Assembly: GCF_009380155.1 (NCBI RefSeq)
Contig: NZ_WHUV01000001.1
Coordinates: forward strand, 1,364,001 to 1,428,000
DNA: 64,000 nt
Direction of reading: 5' to 3'
Origin: Pseudomonas piscis
GTDB taxonomy: Bacteria; Pseudomonadota; Gammaproteobacteria; Pseudomonadales; Pseudomonadaceae
The notes beneath the pieces are model-generated. The model was given only the letters and a program-made list of their open reading frames with translations. It was not told the DNA's origin and made no database searches. Made by a program: the position numbers and the translations under genes. Position 1 is the first letter of the stretch; each line of letters begins with the position of its first letter. Below, piece by piece: positions 36,581 through 46,087 of this stretch.

Positions 36581-37903
36581 ATGCAAGTTAAGCGTTTTTT
36601 CGCCGCCGATATGCGTCAGGCCATGAAACTGGTTCGTGATGAGTTGGGGGCCGAGGCTGCCATCATCGGCAACCGCCGGATCGCCGGTGGCGTCGAGCTG
36701 ACGGCGGCCCTGGATTACAAGTTGTCGGCCTTGTCGCCACGGATTCCGAACGTGGAACTCGAAGACGAGCTGCGCAAGACCCAGTCGCGGATCGTTACCG
36801 CCCAGGCCGAGCTGAGCCTGCGGGGCGAAGGTGACACTGCCTCGATCAGCAATCGCCAGTTGTTCGCCGGCCTGCCGCTGACGGCAGCCGAGCCCTTGAT
36901 CGAGCCAACCCTGACCGAGCGCCCGCGCCCGGCTCCGGCCCCGGTCGCGCCGGCGGTGGACAACCGTGCCCTGGACTCCATGCGCTCCGAGCTCAACGGC
37001 TTGCGCGAGCTGCTGGAAGTACAGCTCGGTTCCCTGGCCTGGAGCCAGTTGCAGGGCAGTCGTCCCGAACAGGCCAACCTCTGGCGCCGCCTGCAGCGCA
37101 TCGGCTTGTCCGGCCCGCTGGCTCGCGACCTGCTGGCCCTGATCACCGATATCAACGAGCCACGCCAGGCCTGGCGCATGCTCCTGGCGCATCTGGCGCG
37201 AATGATCCTGACGCCGGAAGTCGAGCCCCTGGAAGAGGGCGGGGTGATTGCCATGGTCGGTCCTGCCGGCATGGGCAAGACCACCACCCTGGCCAAGCTC
37301 GCGGCCCGCTACGTGCTCAAGTACGGCGCGCAGAACATTGCGCTGGTGAGCATGGACAGCTACCGCATCGGCGCCCAGGAGCAGCTCAAGACCCTGGGGC
37401 GGATCCTCAATGTCTCGGTGACCCATGTCGATCCTGGCCAGTCCCTGGCCCAGGCCCTGGACCCGCTGCTGCGCAAGCGCGTGGTGCTGATCGATACCGC
37501 CGGCTTGCAGGCCAGCGATCCGGCGCTGCGCATGCAGCTTGAAAGCCTGGCCGGTCGCGGGATCCGCGCGAAGAATTACCTGGTGCTGGCCACCACCAGC
37601 CAGAAGCAGGTGCTGACCGCCGCCTACCACAGCTACAAGCGCTGTGGCCTGGCCGGGTGCATCCTGACTAAACTGGATGAAACAGCCAGCCTTGGCGAGG
37701 TGTTGAGCCTGGCCATCAGTCATGAATTGCCGGTTGCCTATCTGACCGATGGCCCGCGGATTCCTGACGACCTGCACCTGCCGCGTCGGCACCAACTGGT
37801 GAGCCGTGCCGTGAGCGTGCAGATGCAGGAAGAACCCAGCGAAGAAGCCATGGCCGATATGTTCGCTGACCTGTACCACAACCCGGCCAAGCGGGTCGGC
37901 TGA
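36581..37903 (+). CDS. flhF: flagellar placement SRP-like GTPase FlhF
   Basis: A 440-residue SRP54/FtsY-family GTPase that fixes the flagellum at the pole. The N-terminal basic domain (VKRFFAADMRQAMKLVRDELG) is followed by a Pro/Arg linker, the NG domain with G1 GPAGMGKTTT near residue 227, DSYRIGAQEQL, G3 DTAG and G4 TKLDE. Eleven bases downstream of flhA. Its partner FleN limits flagellar number. Confidence 0.96.
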   Translation: MQVKRFFAADMRQAMKLVRDELGAEAAIIGNRRIAGGVELTAALDYKLSALSPRIPNVELEDELRKTQSRIVTAQAELSLRGEGDTASISNRQLFAGLPLTAAEPLIEPTLTERPRPAPAPVAPAVDNRALDSMRSELNGLRELLEVQLGSLAWSQLQGSRPEQANLWRRLQRIGLSGPLARDLLALITDINEPRQAWRMLLAHLARMILTPEVEPLEEGGVIAMVGPAGMGKTTTLAKLAARYVLKYGAQNIALVSMDSYRIGAQEQLKTLGRILNVSVTHVDPGQSLAQALDPLLRKRVVLIDTAGLQASDPALRMQLESLAGRGIRAKNYLVLATTSQKQVLTAAYHSYKRCGLAGCILTKLDETASLGEVLSLAISHELPVAYLTDGPRIPDDLHLPRRHQLVSRAVSVQMQEEPSEEAMADMFADLYHNPAKRVG

Positions 37904-37910
37904 GGTACTC

Positions 37911-38012
37911 ATGAATAGATTGCAGTGTATCTACATCGATGGTCTGCCAGGCATTGTTCTCACGGTGAACACGCAGCCAGTTATGTGGCCCCGTCTAAGT
38001 AAGACAAGGTAA
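37911..38012 (+). CDS. possible 33-residue small ORF between flhF and fleN
   Basis: ATG at 37911 with GAGG five bases upstream; 33 codons, TAA ending at 38012, nine bases before the fleN start. It fills almost the whole flhF-fleN gap. The product would be MNRLQCIYIDGLPGI followed by LTVNTQPVMWPRL and a basic end. No domain is recognised. Its position, ribosome site and the weak Shine-Dalgarno of fleN make a coupling or leader-peptide role conceivable. It could equally be chance. Confidence 0.35.
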   Translation: MNRLQCIYIDGLPGIVLTVNTQPVMWPRLSKTR

Positions 38013-38021
38013 AGAAAGAAC

Positions 38022-38852
38022 ATGGGCAGCATGCATCCCGTACAGGTGATCGCGGTGACCGGCGGCAAAGGTGGCGTCGGCAAGACTAATGTGTCAGTGA
38101 ACTTGTCCCTGGCTCTGGCTGAGCTCGGTCGACGGGTCTTGCTGCTGGATGCCGACCTGGGATTGGCCAATGTCGATGTCCTCTTGGGCCTGACCCCCAA
38201 ACGCACCCTGGCCGATGTCATCGAAGGGCGCTGCGAGCTGCGCGACGTGCTGCTCCAGGGGCCGGGTGGCATCCGCATCGTTCCGGCCGCCTCGGGCACC
38301 CAGAGCATGGTGCACCTGAGCCCCGCCCAGCATGCAGGCCTGATCCAGGCCTTCAGCGACATCGGCGACAACCTCGATGTCCTGGTGATCGACACCGCTG
38401 CGGGTATTGGTGACTCGGTAGTCAGTTTTGTCCGCGCGGCCCAGGAAGTGCTGCTGGTGGTCTGCGACGAACCCACTTCGATCACCGACGCCTACGCGCT
38501 GATCAAGCTGCTCAACCGCGACTACGGCATGAACCGCTTCCGGGTCCTGGCCAACATGGCCCAGAGCCCCCAGGAAGGGCGCAACCTGTTTGCAAAGTTG
38601 ACCAAGGTCACTGATCGCTTCCTGGACGTGGCCTTACAATATGTCGGCGCAGTTCCCTACGACGAAAGCGTGCGCAAGGCCGTGCAAAAGCAGCGTGCGG
38701 TCTATGAAGCCTTTCCTCGTTCGAAGTGTGCATTGGCGTTCAAGGCCATCGCACAGAAAGTCGATACCTGGCCGTTGCCGGCGAACCCACGCGGGCACCT
38801 GGAATTCTTTGTCGAGCGGCTAGTGCATCAAACAGCGGGACCGGTGCTATGA
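38022..38852 (+). CDS. fleN: flagellar number regulator, MinD-like ATPase
   Basis: A 276-residue FlhG/FleN. The deviant Walker A GGKGGVGKTNVSVNL is at residues 13-27, LLDADLGLANVD and VIDTAAGI carry switch residues, and a C-terminal amphipathic helix may bind membrane. FleN binds FleQ and dampens its ATPase, keeping the flagellum single. The stop overlaps the fliA ATG (ATGA). Confidence 0.96.
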   Translation: MGSMHPVQVIAVTGGKGGVGKTNVSVNLSLALAELGRRVLLLDADLGLANVDVLLGLTPKRTLADVIEGRCELRDVLLQGPGGIRIVPAASGTQSMVHLSPAQHAGLIQAFSDIGDNLDVLVIDTAAGIGDSVVSFVRAAQEVLLVVCDEPTSITDAYALIKLLNRDYGMNRFRVLANMAQSPQEGRNLFAKLTKVTDRFLDVALQYVGAVPYDESVRKAVQKQRAVYEAFPRSKCALAFKAIAQKVDTWPLPANPRGHLEFFVERLVHQTAGPVL

Positions 38853-39589
38853 CTGCCAGTGGCTACAACCTCTACAAGAAGTCGGCGCGTGACAGCCAAT
38901 ACGAACTGATCGAGCGCTATGCGCCTCTGGTCAAGCGTATCGCCTATCACCTGCTGGCGCGGTTGCCGGCCAGTGTCCAGGTAGAGGACCTGATCCAGGC
39001 CGGGATGATCGGTTTGCTCGAAGTGTCGACCAAGTACGACGCGAGCAAGGGCGCGAGTTTCGAGACCTACGCGGGTATCCGTATCCGTGGCGCGATGCTC
39101 GACGAGGTTCGTAAAGGCGACTGGGCACCGCGTTCGGTGCACCGTAATACGCGCATGGTCAGTGATGCCATTCGCGCAATTGAAGCTAAAACCGGTCGTG
39201 ACGCTAAAGATCACGAGGTTGCGGCCGAACTTCAATTGAGTCTCGACGATTATTACGGGATTTTGAACGACACCCTGGGCAGCCGGCTGTTCAGTTTCGA
39301 CGACCTGTTGCAGGACGGCGAACATGAAGGGCTGCACGAGGATGGCGCCAGTGCTCATCTCGAGCCGTCACGGGACCTGGAGGATGAACGCTTCCAGGCC
39401 GCGTTGGCGGATGCGATTGCCAATTTGCCGGAGCGCGAGCGACTGGTGTTGGCGCTGTACTACGACGAAGAGCTGAACCTCAAGGAAATCGGTGAGGTCC
39501 TGGGGGTCAGCGAATCGCGGGTCAGCCAGTTACACAGCCAGTGCGCGGCCCGCTTGCGGGGGCGTTTGGGGGAGTGGCGAGCGCGCTGA
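38849..39589 (+). CDS. fliA: flagellar RNA polymerase sigma factor sigma-28
   Basis: A 246-residue FliA. Region 2 (YAPLVKRIAYHLLARLPASVQVEDLIQAG split over 2.1-2.2, then FETYAGIRIRGAMLDEVRKGDW), region 3 and region 4 (LPERERLVLALYYDEELNLKEIG, VSESRVSQLHSQ) are complete. It reads the sites at 10501-10527 and 13506-13532 in this window. The ATG overlaps the fleN stop by four bases, coupling the two. Confidence 0.97.
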   Translation: MTASGYNLYKKSARDSQYELIERYAPLVKRIAYHLLARLPASVQVEDLIQAGMIGLLEVSTKYDASKGASFETYAGIRIRGAMLDEVRKGDWAPRSVHRNTRMVSDAIRAIEAKTGRDAKDHEVAAELQLSLDDYYGILNDTLGSRLFSFDDLLQDGEHEGLHEDGASAHLEPSRDLEDERFQAALADAIANLPERERLVLALYYDEELNLKEIGEVLGVSESRVSQLHSQCAARLRGRLGEWRAR

Positions 39590-39617
39590 CAGGCAGTGTG
39601 GGGACACTGCGCCCAAG

Positions 39618-39647
39618 ACCGGTCAGGCCTTGCGCCTTGCCGGTTTT
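39618..39647 (+). terminator. hairpin after fliA
   Basis: ACCGG-T-CAGGC (39618-39628) folds onto GCCTTG-CCGGT (39634-39644), then a short T-run to 39647. It starts about 28 bases after the fliA stop and would separate fliA from the chemotaxis genes. Confidence 0.5.
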
Positions 39648-39733
39648 GCAGTATGTGCTCCATGCAGTCGTTGCGTGTTATGCCGGATTGATTGAATGGC
39701 GCGTCCAGGAACTGGATGCGTTTAAGACTGCTT

Positions 39734-39738
39734 GGAGG
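39734..39738 (+). promoter_or_regulatory. ribosome binding site deciding the cheY start
   Basis: GGAGG lies five bases before the TTG at 39744 but 17 bases before the ATG at 39756. Spacing therefore favours the TTG start. Confidence 0.6.
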
Positions 39739-39743
39739 TCGAA

Positions 39744-40127
39744 TTGGACAAGAACATGAAAATCCTCATCGTTGATGACTTCTCAACGATGCGGCGGATC
39801 ATAAAAAACCTGTTGCGTGATCTGGGTTTCACCAACACGGTCGAGGCCGACGATGGCACTACCGCCATTCCGGTACTCAACAGCGGGAGTATCGACTTTC
39901 TGGTAACGGACTGGAACATGCCGGGCATGACCGGTATCGATCTGCTGCGCCACGTGCGCGCCGATGAAAAGCTCAAGCACCTGCCGGTACTGATGGTGAC
40001 TGCCGAAGCCAAGCGCGAGCAGATCATCGAAGCCGCCCAGGCCGGCGTTAACGGCTATGTCGTCAAACCATTCACGGCCCAGGCGCTGAAAGAGAAGATC
40101 GAGAAGATCTTCGAACGCATCGGTTGA
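39744..40127 (+). CDS. cheY: chemotaxis response regulator CheY
   Basis: A 127-residue single receiver domain with DD at 11-12, phospho-Asp56 ([12 protein letters not shown]), Thr in VTAEAK and Lys in VVKPFTAQ. It binds FliM when phosphorylated. Start choice: the TTG at 39744 has GGAGG at ideal distance and gives an N-terminus ([12 protein letters not shown]) of nearly the same length as E. coli CheY; the ATG at 39756 would give 123 residues. Confidence 0.95.
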   Translation: MDKNMKILIVDDFSTMRRIIKNLLRDLGFTNTVEADDGTTAIPVLNSGSIDFLVTDWNMPGMTGIDLLRHVRADEKLKHLPVLMVTAEAKREQIIEAAQAGVNGYVVKPFTAQALKEKIEKIFERIG

Positions 40128-40157
40128 GATGCGTGGCCATTCCGCCACGGGGGAGCT

Positions 40158-40946
40158 ATGGAGCATAACGAATCTTCACTGGGCGACTTTGAGTCGACCC
40201 TGAAAAAACATGCGCTGGAACTGGTCGAGAGTCTGGAGAAGGGCAAGTTCGGCGAAGCCGTGCAACTGATCCATGAGCTCAATCAGACCCGTGACCGCGG
40301 CCTGTACCAGGAAGTGGGCAAGCTCACCCGCGAGCTGCATAGCGCGATCGTCAATTTCCAGATTGACCCGCACATGCCGCAAGCCGAGGAAGTTTCACAG
40401 ATCACGGATGCCACCGAGCGCCTGTCCTATGTGGTCCGGCTGACGGAAGCCGCAGCCAACCGCACCATGGACCTGGTGGAGAGCAGCACCCCGCTGGTCA
40501 ACGGCCTGAGCACTGAAGCCCAGGCCTTGAGCGTGGACTGGGGCCGCTTCATGCGGCGCGAGGTCGGTGCCGAGGAGTTTCGCGAACTGGCGCGGCGGGT
40601 CGACGGTTTTCTGACTCGTAGCGAGCAGGAGACCCGTACCATCTCCGGCCACCTCAACGACATTCTGCTGGCGCAGGATTACCAGGACCTCACTGGCCAG
40701 GTGATCAAGCGCGTGACCCAGTTGGTCACGGAAGTCGAAAGCAATCTGCTCAAACTCGTCTTGATGGCCAGCCAGGTCGATCGTTTCGCAGGTATCGAAC
40801 ATGACCGCGCATCGATCCTGGCGGAAAAAGATCCGCAAAAACATCTCGCCAAGGGTGAAGGTCCGCAGATTCATGCCGATAAACGGGAAGACGTTATGTC
40901 CGGTCAGGACGATGTTGACGATTTGCTTTCCAGCCTTGGATTCTAG
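40158..40946 (+). CDS. cheZ: CheY-P phosphatase CheZ
   Basis: A 262-residue helical protein. The catalytic helix contains AQDYQDLTGQVIKR with the DxxxQ-type Gln that attacks CheY-P. The extreme C-terminus DDVDDLLSSLGF is the CheY-tethering peptide. A variable stretch near 215-245 connects the two. 30 bases after cheY and 12 before cheA. Confidence 0.95.
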   Translation: MEHNESSLGDFESTLKKHALELVESLEKGKFGEAVQLIHELNQTRDRGLYQEVGKLTRELHSAIVNFQIDPHMPQAEEVSQITDATERLSYVVRLTEAAANRTMDLVESSTPLVNGLSTEAQALSVDWGRFMRREVGAEEFRELARRVDGFLTRSEQETRTISGHLNDILLAQDYQDLTGQVIKRVTQLVTEVESNLLKLVLMASQVDRFAGIEHDRASILAEKDPQKHLAKGEGPQIHADKREDVMSGQDDVDDLLSSLGF

Positions 40947-40958
40947 GAGCACCCATTA

Positions 40959-43244
40959 ATGAGCTTCGGCGCCGATGAAGAGATCCTTCAGGATTTCCTG
41001 GTTGAGGCCGGCGAGATTCTAGAGCAACTGTCCGAACAATTGGTCGAGCTGGAAAGCCGGCCAGATGATGCGGATCTGCTCAACGCAATTTTTCGCGGTT
41101 TTCACACTGTTAAAGGGGGCGCCGGCTTCCTCCAGCTCAATGAGCTGGTGGAGTGCTGCCACATCGCCGAGAACGTTTTCGACATCCTGCGCAAGGGTGA
41201 GAGACGAGTCGACTCGGAACTGATGGACGTGGTGCTCGAGGCTCTGGACACGGTGAACAGCATGTTCGGCCAGGTCCGCGAGCGTACCGAGATCACTCCT
41301 GCGACACCTGAATTGCTATCCGCCCTGGCGCGCCTGGCCGAACCGGCCAGCGCGCAGCCCGCTCCTGCCCCCGTGGAAGAAGTGGTCGAGGCCGTGGCGG
41401 AACCCGAGCCCGAGCCGCAAGCGCCGGCGGGCGATATCACCGACAACGAATTCGAACTGTTGCTCGACTCGCTGAGCGCCGCCAAGGCCGATGCCGAGGC
41501 CGCGCCCGCCGCCGTATCTGCCACCGAGGGTGAGCCGGCCGGCGACGAGATCACCGACGCCGAGTTCGAGTCCCTGCTGGACCAGTTGCACGGCAAGGGC
41601 CAGTTCGCCCCCGATGCGCTCGCTCCCACTGCGGCCGATGCCGAGGGTGGCGCTGCTGCCGGCGGCGATGAGATCACCGACGACGAGTTCGAAGCCCTGC
41701 TGGACCAGTTGCATGGCAAGGGCAATTTCGCCGTTGACGCACTGGAATCGGCGGTAGCTGCCGCACCTGCCGCTGCTGCGCCAGATGCAGCTGCGGCTGG
41801 CAGTGACCTGATCACCGATCACGAATTCGAATCCCTGCTCGATGAGCTGCACGGCAAGGGCAAGTTCTCCGACACGCCAGGCACTGCCCAGCCGGCGGCC
41901 ACGGTCGCTGCGGCTCCTGCCGTGGCGGCACCGGCGGCTGCCAGTGCCGCGGTGGCCAAGCCTGCGGCAGCCAAGCCGGCCGCCGCTGCCAAACCCGAGG
42001 CGCCAAAACCCGCCGCGGCTCCTGCTCCGGCCCGCGCGCCGGCCGCGCCAGCCGCCGAGAAACCGGCCAGCGAAGCGGAAACCACGGTGCGCGTGGATAC
42101 TGCGCGCCTGGATGAAATCATGAACATGGTGGGCGAACTGGTGCTGGTGCGTAACCGCCTGGTGCGCCTGGGTCTCAACAGCGGCGACGAAGCCATGTCC
42201 AAGGCGGTGTCGAACCTCGACGTGGTCACCGCCGACTTGCAGACCGCGGTGATGAAGACCCGCATGCAGCCGATCAAGAAGGTCTTCGGGCGCTTCCCGC
42301 GCCTGGTTCGCGACCTGGCCCGGCAGCTCAAGAAAGAGATCAACCTGGAGCTGGTGGGGGAAGAAACCGACCTCGACAAGAACCTGGTGGAGGCCCTGGC
42401 CGACCCGTTGGTGCACTTGGTGCGCAACGCGGTGGACCACGGTATCGAATCTCCGGAAGAACGCGAGGAATCGGGCAAGTCGCGCCAGGGCAAGGTGGTG
42501 TTGGCCGCCGAGCAGGAAGGCGACCACATCCTGTTGTCGATCTCCGATGACGGCAAGGGCATGGATCCCAATGTCCTGCGCGCCATCGCGGTCAAGCGCG
42601 GGGTCATGGACAAGGACGCCGCCGACCGGCTGAGCGATACCGAGTGCTACAACCTGATCTTCGCCCCCGGGTTCTCCACCAAGACCGAGATCTCCGATGT
42701 CTCCGGTCGCGGTGTGGGCATGGACGTGGTCAAGACCAAGATTTCCCAGCTCAATGGTTCGATCAACATCTATTCGACCAAGGGCCAGGGTTCGAAGATC
42801 GTGATCAAGGTGCCGCTGACCCTGGCGATCATGCCGACGCTGATGGTCATGCTCGGCAACCAGGCGTTCGCCTTCCCGTTGGTCAACGTCAACGAAATCT
42901 TCCACCTCGACCTGTCGCGCACCAACGTGGTGGACGGCCAGGAAGTGGTGATCGTGCGGGACAAGGCCTTGCCCTTGTTCTACCTCAAACGCTGGCTGGT
43001 CAGTTCCGCCGCTCATGAAGAGCAGCGTGAGGGCCACGTAGTGATCCTTTCGGTGGGCACCCAGCGAATCGGCTTTGTCGTCGACCAGCTGGTGGGCCAG
43101 GAAGAAGTGGTCATCAAGCCCTTGGGCAAAATGCTCCAGGGGACCCCGGGCATGTCCGGCGCCACCATTACCGGTGACGGTCGCATCGCGCTGATCCTCG
43201 ATGTCCCGAGCATGCTCAAGCGTTACGCCGCACGGCGTATTTGA
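40959..43244 (+). CDS. cheA: chemotaxis histidine kinase CheA
   Basis: A 761-residue kinase. P1 Hpt domain (1-105) with phospho-His49 in [11 protein letters not shown]. Residues about 125-370 are Ala/Pro-rich and lack a recognisable P2 domain; instead four copies of an ITDxEFExLLDxL motif occur at residues 160, 198, 239 and 285. P3 dimerisation starts [18 protein letters not shown] near 375; P4 has [18 protein letters not shown] and [10 protein letters not shown]5 CheW-like ends the protein. Phosphorylates CheY and CheB. Confidence 0.96.
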   Translation: MSFGADEEILQDFLVEAGEILEQLSEQLVELESRPDDADLLNAIFRGFHTVKGGAGFLQLNELVECCHIAENVFDILRKGERRVDSELMDVVLEALDTVNSMFGQVRERTEITPATPELLSALARLAEPASAQPAPAPVEEVVEAVAEPEPEPQAPAGDITDNEFELLLDSLSAAKADAEAAPAAVSATEGEPAGDEITDAEFESLLDQLHGKGQFAPDALAPTAADAEGGAAAGGDEITDDEFEALLDQLHGKGNFAVDALESAVAAAPAAAAPDAAAAGSDLITDHEFESLLDELHGKGKFSDTPGTAQPAATVAAAPAVAAPAAASAAVAKPAAAKPAAAAKPEAPKPAAAPAPARAPAAPAAEKPASEAETTVRVDTARLDEIMNMVGELVLVRNRLVRLGLNSGDEAMSKAVSNLDVVTADLQTAVMKTRMQPIKKVFGRFPRLVRDLARQLKKEINLELVGEETDLDKNLVEALADPLVHLVRNAVDHGIESPEEREESGKSRQGKVVLAAEQEGDHILLSISDDGKGMDPNVLRAIAVKRGVMDKDAADRLSDTECYNLIFAPGFSTKTEISDVSGRGVGMDVVKTKISQLNGSINIYSTKGQGSKIVIKVPLTLAIMPTLMVMLGNQAFAFPLVNVNEIFHLDLSRTNVVDGQEVVIVRDKALPLFYLKRWLVSSAAHEEQREGHVVILSVGTQRIGFVVDQLVGQEEVVIKPLGKMLQGTPGMSGATITGDGRIALILDVPSMLKRYAARRI
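41436..41861 (+). repeat. four-copy ITDxEFExLLDxLHGKG motif within CheA
   Basis: Copies start at 41436 ([13 protein letters not shown], lacking the LHGKG end), 41550 ([17 protein letters not shown]), 41673 ([17 protein letters not shown]) and 41811 ([17 protein letters not shown]). Intervals are 114, 123 and 138 bases. Ala/Pro-rich spacers differ between copies, so the motif is conserved against a diverging background. Confidence 0.85.
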
Positions 43245-43291
43245 TTCGGCGGGGAGGGGCGCTTGGCCTCGCCCCACCTAACGGAGTGTTT

Positions 43292-44410
43292 ATGGCAGTC
43301 AAAGTCCTGGTGGTGGACGATTCGGGTTTTTTCCGCCGCCGCGTCTCGGAAATTCTTTCAGCGGATTCGAGCATCCAGGTCGTCGGTACCGCGACCAATG
43401 GTAAAGAGGCGATCGATCAGGCCCTGGCCCTCAAGCCGGACGTGATCACCATGGACTACGAGATGCCGATGATGGATGGCATCACCGCAGTGCGGCACAT
43501 CATGCAGCGCTGCCCGACCCCGGTCCTGATGTTCTCTTCCCTGACCCATGAAGGCGCGCGGGTGACCCTCGATGCGCTGGACGCCGGGGCGGTGGATTTC
43601 CTGCCGAAGAATTTCGAGGACATCTCGCGCAACCCCGAGAAGGTCAAGCAACTGTTGTGCGAGAAGGTCCACAGCATCTCGCGCAGCAACCGGCGCTTCA
43701 GCAGCTACAGTGCCCCGGCACCGCAGAGCAGTGCGCCGACTCCGGCCACCTCGAGCTTCGCCAGCAGCCGTCCGGCCGCACCGGCCCCGGTTCCGAGCCG
43801 TGCCCCGGCGCCCGCCGCGAGCCCCGCTGCGCCTGCACCGAAGCGCAAAGCCTACAAGCTGGTGGCCATCGGTACTTCCACCGGCGGCCCGGTGGCGTTG
43901 CAGCGGGTGCTGACCCAGCTGCCGGCCAACTTCCCGGCGCCGATCGTGCTGATCCAGCACATGCCGGCGGCCTTCACCAAGGCTTTCGCCGAGCGCCTGG
44001 ACAAGCTTTGCAAGATCAGCGTCAAGGAGGCCGAGGACGGCGACATCCTGCGCCCAGGCCTGGCGCTGCTGGCCCCCGGCGGCAAGCAGATGATGGTCGA
44101 CGGCCGTGGTGCGGTGAAGATCCTGCCTGGCGACGAGCGCTTGAACTACAAGCCGTGCGTGGACATCACCTTCGGCTCTGCAGCCAAGTCCTACAACGAT
44201 AAAGTCCTGGCGGTGGTACTCACCGGCATGGGCGCCGACGGTCGTGAGGGCGCGCGCCTGCTCAAGCAGGGTGGCAGCGCGGTGTGGGCCCAGGATGAAG
44301 CCAGTTGCGTGATCTATGGCATGCCCATGGCTATCGTCAAGGCCAACCTGGCGGACGCGGTGTATAGCCTGGACGATATCGGCCGGCACCTGGTCGAGGC
44401 TTGCATGTAA
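43292..44410 (+). CDS. cheB: chemoreceptor glutamate methylesterase CheB
   Basis: A 372-residue receiver-esterase. Phospho-Asp55 lies in [12 protein letters not shown]. The esterase domain begins [16 protein letters not shown] (catalytic Ser near residue 194), His in [12 protein letters not shown] and Asp in [12 protein letters not shown] Ser/Pro/Ala linker of about 50 residues lies between. CGGAG precedes the ATG at 43292. Its stop shares one base with motC. Confidence 0.96.
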   Translation: MAVKVLVVDDSGFFRRRVSEILSADSSIQVVGTATNGKEAIDQALALKPDVITMDYEMPMMDGITAVRHIMQRCPTPVLMFSSLTHEGARVTLDALDAGAVDFLPKNFEDISRNPEKVKQLLCEKVHSISRSNRRFSSYSAPAPQSSAPTPATSSFASSRPAAPAPVPSRAPAPAASPAAPAPKRKAYKLVAIGTSTGGPVALQRVLTQLPANFPAPIVLIQHMPAAFTKAFAERLDKLCKISVKEAEDGDILRPGLALLAPGGKQMMVDGRGAVKILPGDERLNYKPCVDITFGSAAKSYNDKVLAVVLTGMGADGREGARLLKQGGSAVWAQDEASCVIYGMPMAIVKANLADAVYSLDDIGRHLVEACM

Positions 44411-45150
44411 TGGATGTACTGAGCCTTATCGGGATCATCATGGCGTTCGTCGCCATCATCGGCGGCAACTACCTCGAAGGTGGTCATCTTTCGGCCCTGG
44501 CCAACGGCCCGGCTGCGCTGATCGTGCTCGGCGGCACCATCGGCGCGGCCTTGCTGCAGTCGCCGTTGAGCGCCTTCAAGCGCGCCATGCAGATCCTCGC
44601 CTGGATCCTGTTCCCGCCGCGGGTCGACCTGCCGGCGGGCATCGACCGGGTGGTCAACTGGAGCCTGACCGCGCGCAAGGAGGGCCTGCTGGGCCTGGAA
44701 GGCGTGGCGGATGCCGAGCCCGATACCTATTCACGCAAGGGCCTGCAGTTGCTGGTGGATGGCGCCGAGCCGGAAGCCATCCGCAGCATCCTCGAAGTGG
44801 ACTTCTATACCCAGGAAAGCCGGGATATCGAGGCCGCCAAGGTTTTCGAGAGCATGGGCGGCTACGCGCCGACCATCGGGATCATCGGTGCGGTGATGGG
44901 CCTGATCCATGTCATGGGCAACCTGGCCGATCCATCGCAGTTGGGTAGCGGTATCGCCGTGGCCTTCGTCGCCACCATCTATGGTGTGGCCAGCGCCAAC
45001 CTGGTGCTGCTGCCGATCGCGGCCAAGCTCAAGTCCATCGCCCTGCGCCAGTCGCGGTACCGGGAAATGCTCCTCGAGGGCCTCCTGTCGATCGCCGAAG
45101 GCGAGAACCCGCGTTCCATCGAGTTGAAGCTGCAAGGCTTCATGGACTGA
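44410..45150 (+). CDS. motC: flagellar stator protein MotC
   Basis: A 246-residue MotA/ExbB-family protein with four transmembrane helices (SLIGIIMAFVAIIGGNYLEGG; GPAALIVLGGTIGAALL; APTIGIIGAVMGLIHVMG; VAFVATIYGVASANLVLLPI) and the large cytoplasmic loop that contacts FliG. With MotD it forms the second, swarming-related stator set of pseudomonads; motAB lie elsewhere. Starts at the cheB stop (TAATG). Confidence 0.95.
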   Translation: MDVLSLIGIIMAFVAIIGGNYLEGGHLSALANGPAALIVLGGTIGAALLQSPLSAFKRAMQILAWILFPPRVDLPAGIDRVVNWSLTARKEGLLGLEGVADAEPDTYSRKGLQLLVDGAEPEAIRSILEVDFYTQESRDIEAAKVFESMGGYAPTIGIIGAVMGLIHVMGNLADPSQLGSGIAVAFVATIYGVASANLVLLPIAAKLKSIALRQSRYREMLLEGLLSIAEGENPRSIELKLQGFMD

Positions 45151-45152
45151 TC

Positions 45153-46037
45153 ATGGCTCGTCGTCGTCAACATGAAGAACACGTCAACCACGAACGTTGG
45201 TTGGTTTCCTACGCCGACTTCATCACCCTGTTGTTCGCGTTTTTCGTGGTCATGTACTCGATTTCCTCGATCAACGAGGGCAAGTACAAGATCATCTCCG
45301 AAGCGCTGGTCGGGGTCTTCACCGATTCCGATCGCGCCCTCAAGCCGATCCCTATCGGCGAAGAGCGGCCCAGGACCGTGACCCCGGCCAAGCCGCTGGT
45401 CAAGGACAGCGAGCAGATCGATGCCGGCATCTCGGGCGGCAGCGACCCGCTCAAGAGCATTGCCGATGACATCAGCGCGGCCTTTGGCGATCTGATCAGC
45501 TCCGACCAGATGACCGTGCGTGGCAACGAGCTGTGGGTAGAGATCGAGCTCAACTCCAGCCTGCTGTTCGGCAGTGGCGATGCCATGCCCAGCGATATGG
45601 CGTTCACCATCATCGACAAGGTGGCGAAGATCCTCAAACCCTTCGACAATCCGATCCACGTCGAGGGTTTCACCGACAACCTGCCGATCCAGACTGCGCA
45701 ATATCCCACCAACTGGGAGCTGTCTTCGGCGCGCTCGGCGAGTATCGTGCGGATGCTGGCGATGCAGGGGGTTAACCCGGCGCGCATGGCTTCGGTGGGG
45801 TATGGCGAATTCCAGCCGGTGGCCAACAATGCCACCGCCGAGGGCCGGGCGCGTAACCGCCGGGTGGTGCTGGTGGTCTCGCGCAATCTGGATGTGCGCC
45901 GTAGCCTGACCGGTACCGGCACCGCCAATGCGACCCCGGATGCGGCTCTGAAGCGGGCTGGCACACAAACTGCACCAACCGCGGTGAAATCGCCGGTACA
46001 GGGGAGTGCCGTCAATTCTCCGTCACCTGCTTTATAA
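45153..46037 (+). CDS. motD: flagellar stator protein MotD
   Basis: A 294-residue MotB-type protein. One transmembrane helix (SYADFITLLFAFFVVMYSIS) carries the proton-accepting Asp22. The OmpA-like peptidoglycan-binding domain covers about 130-250 (VEGFTDNLPIQTAQYPTNWELSS in two pieces, RARNRRVVLVVS). The Thr/Ala/Pro-rich tail from about 255 is unstructured. Two bases after motC. Confidence 0.95.
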   Translation: MARRRQHEEHVNHERWLVSYADFITLLFAFFVVMYSISSINEGKYKIISEALVGVFTDSDRALKPIPIGEERPRTVTPAKPLVKDSEQIDAGISGGSDPLKSIADDISAAFGDLISSDQMTVRGNELWVEIELNSSLLFGSGDAMPSDMAFTIIDKVAKILKPFDNPIHVEGFTDNLPIQTAQYPTNWELSSARSASIVRMLAMQGVNPARMASVGYGEFQPVANNATAEGRARNRRVVLVVSRNLDVRRSLTGTGTANATPDAALKRAGTQTAPTAVKSPVQGSAVNSPSPAL

Positions 46038-46087
46038 CTTAGCGCTATGTCTCGCCCTGCTGTGGCTGGGCGGGAGGAACAAACTGA

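Noticed and set aside
38726..38848. Longer N-terminus for FliA
   Set aside because: The extra 41 residues lie inside fleN and precede a family-typical start at 38849.
41436..41861. CRISPR-like or transposon repeat in cheA
   Set aside because: The repeat is in protein sequence with variable codons and spacers, in frame within cheA; it is not a DNA-level array.
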